Source: BMS3BBIN04 sp964552465 (GTDB lineage Bacteria; Electryoneota; Electryoneia; Electryoneales; Electryoneaceae). From it: DNA of 13,907 bases. Below are positions 13,792-13,907 of this stretch, in pieces. Every line of letters starts with the position of its first letter. Positions within the stretch are counted from its first letter, which is position 1. Position numbers and translations under genes: made by a program. The DNA is taken from contig CAZKGR010000050.1 of NCBI GenBank assembly GCA_964552465.1, positions 1 through 13,907 of the forward strand. The letters run 5' to 3'. The notes under the pieces are model-generated. The model ran no database searches and was not told where the DNA came from. It saw only the letters and a list, made by a program, of their open reading frames with translations.

Positions 13792-13907
13792 GTCATTTAC
13801 CAAAGAGTTGATCAACCCTGTTGTTGCCAGCGGCGGTAACAGGAGCATCGCATCTGCCAAAATCTTCTGCTACTCCATGACAGTCCCGCCAGGGAGTTCG
13901 ACTTTGG
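13792..13907. other. Window-end stretch, nothing assignable
   Basis: No supported gene can be read in the last 116 bases. On the minus strand a frame enters from beyond the window and reads KVELPGGTVME before a TAG stop at 13872-13870. This could be the C-terminus of a gene starting outside the window, but 12 codons are too few to claim it. Confidence 0.2.

Overview
The window looks like chromosomal DNA from an uncultured or little-studied bacterium of the FCB (Fibrobacterota-Chlorobiota-Bacteroidota and relatives) lineage. The main clue is the large secreted protein at 1322-6124. It ends in a type IX secretion/FlgD-like sorting module (motif YPNPFNP, then PSGVYFIQ), which is abundant in candidate phyla such as Zixibacteria, Latescibacterota, Calditrichota and Marinimicrobia. 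The exact phylum cannot be settled from the sequence alone. There is no phage, CRISPR array or complete insertion sequence. Gene order is loose, with many strand switches.

Left part (1-6124): a tRNA-Arg(CCG) on the minus strand with a plausible promoter; a diacylglycerol/sphingosine-kinase-family lipid kinase on the plus strand; a strong hairpin terminator; then a 1600-residue gingipain-like (peptidase C25) secreted protein on the minus strand. In that protein the residue matching the catalytic His is Tyr, although the Cys is kept.

Middle part (6125-10800): a divergent intergenic region rich in dyads separates the C25 gene from a soluble five-PAS histidine kinase on the plus strand. Convergent to the kinase is an HD-GYP-type protein whose metal-binding residues are partly replaced, suggesting it no longer hydrolyses c-di-GMP in the usual way. 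Upstream of it is a 364-bp gene-free region with a helically phased TAGAGAG-like motif series.

Right part (10801-13907): a translationally coupled pair, an RseC/MucC-family membrane protein and epoxyqueuosine reductase QueG. It is followed by a gene-free stretch with inverted ACCACGGAATAC-type repeats that reach into the end of queG, an enoyl-CoA hydratase with a strong ribosome binding site, a terminator almost identical in core to the one at 1250-1277, and two further palindromes.

The genes do not form one obvious pathway. The kinase and the HD-GYP protein could both be signalling components. The lipid kinase, QueG and the hydratase are housekeeping or metabolic. I found no convincing new multi-gene system. 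The most interesting items are the two enzymes with altered active sites and the dyad- and repeat-rich intergenic regions.
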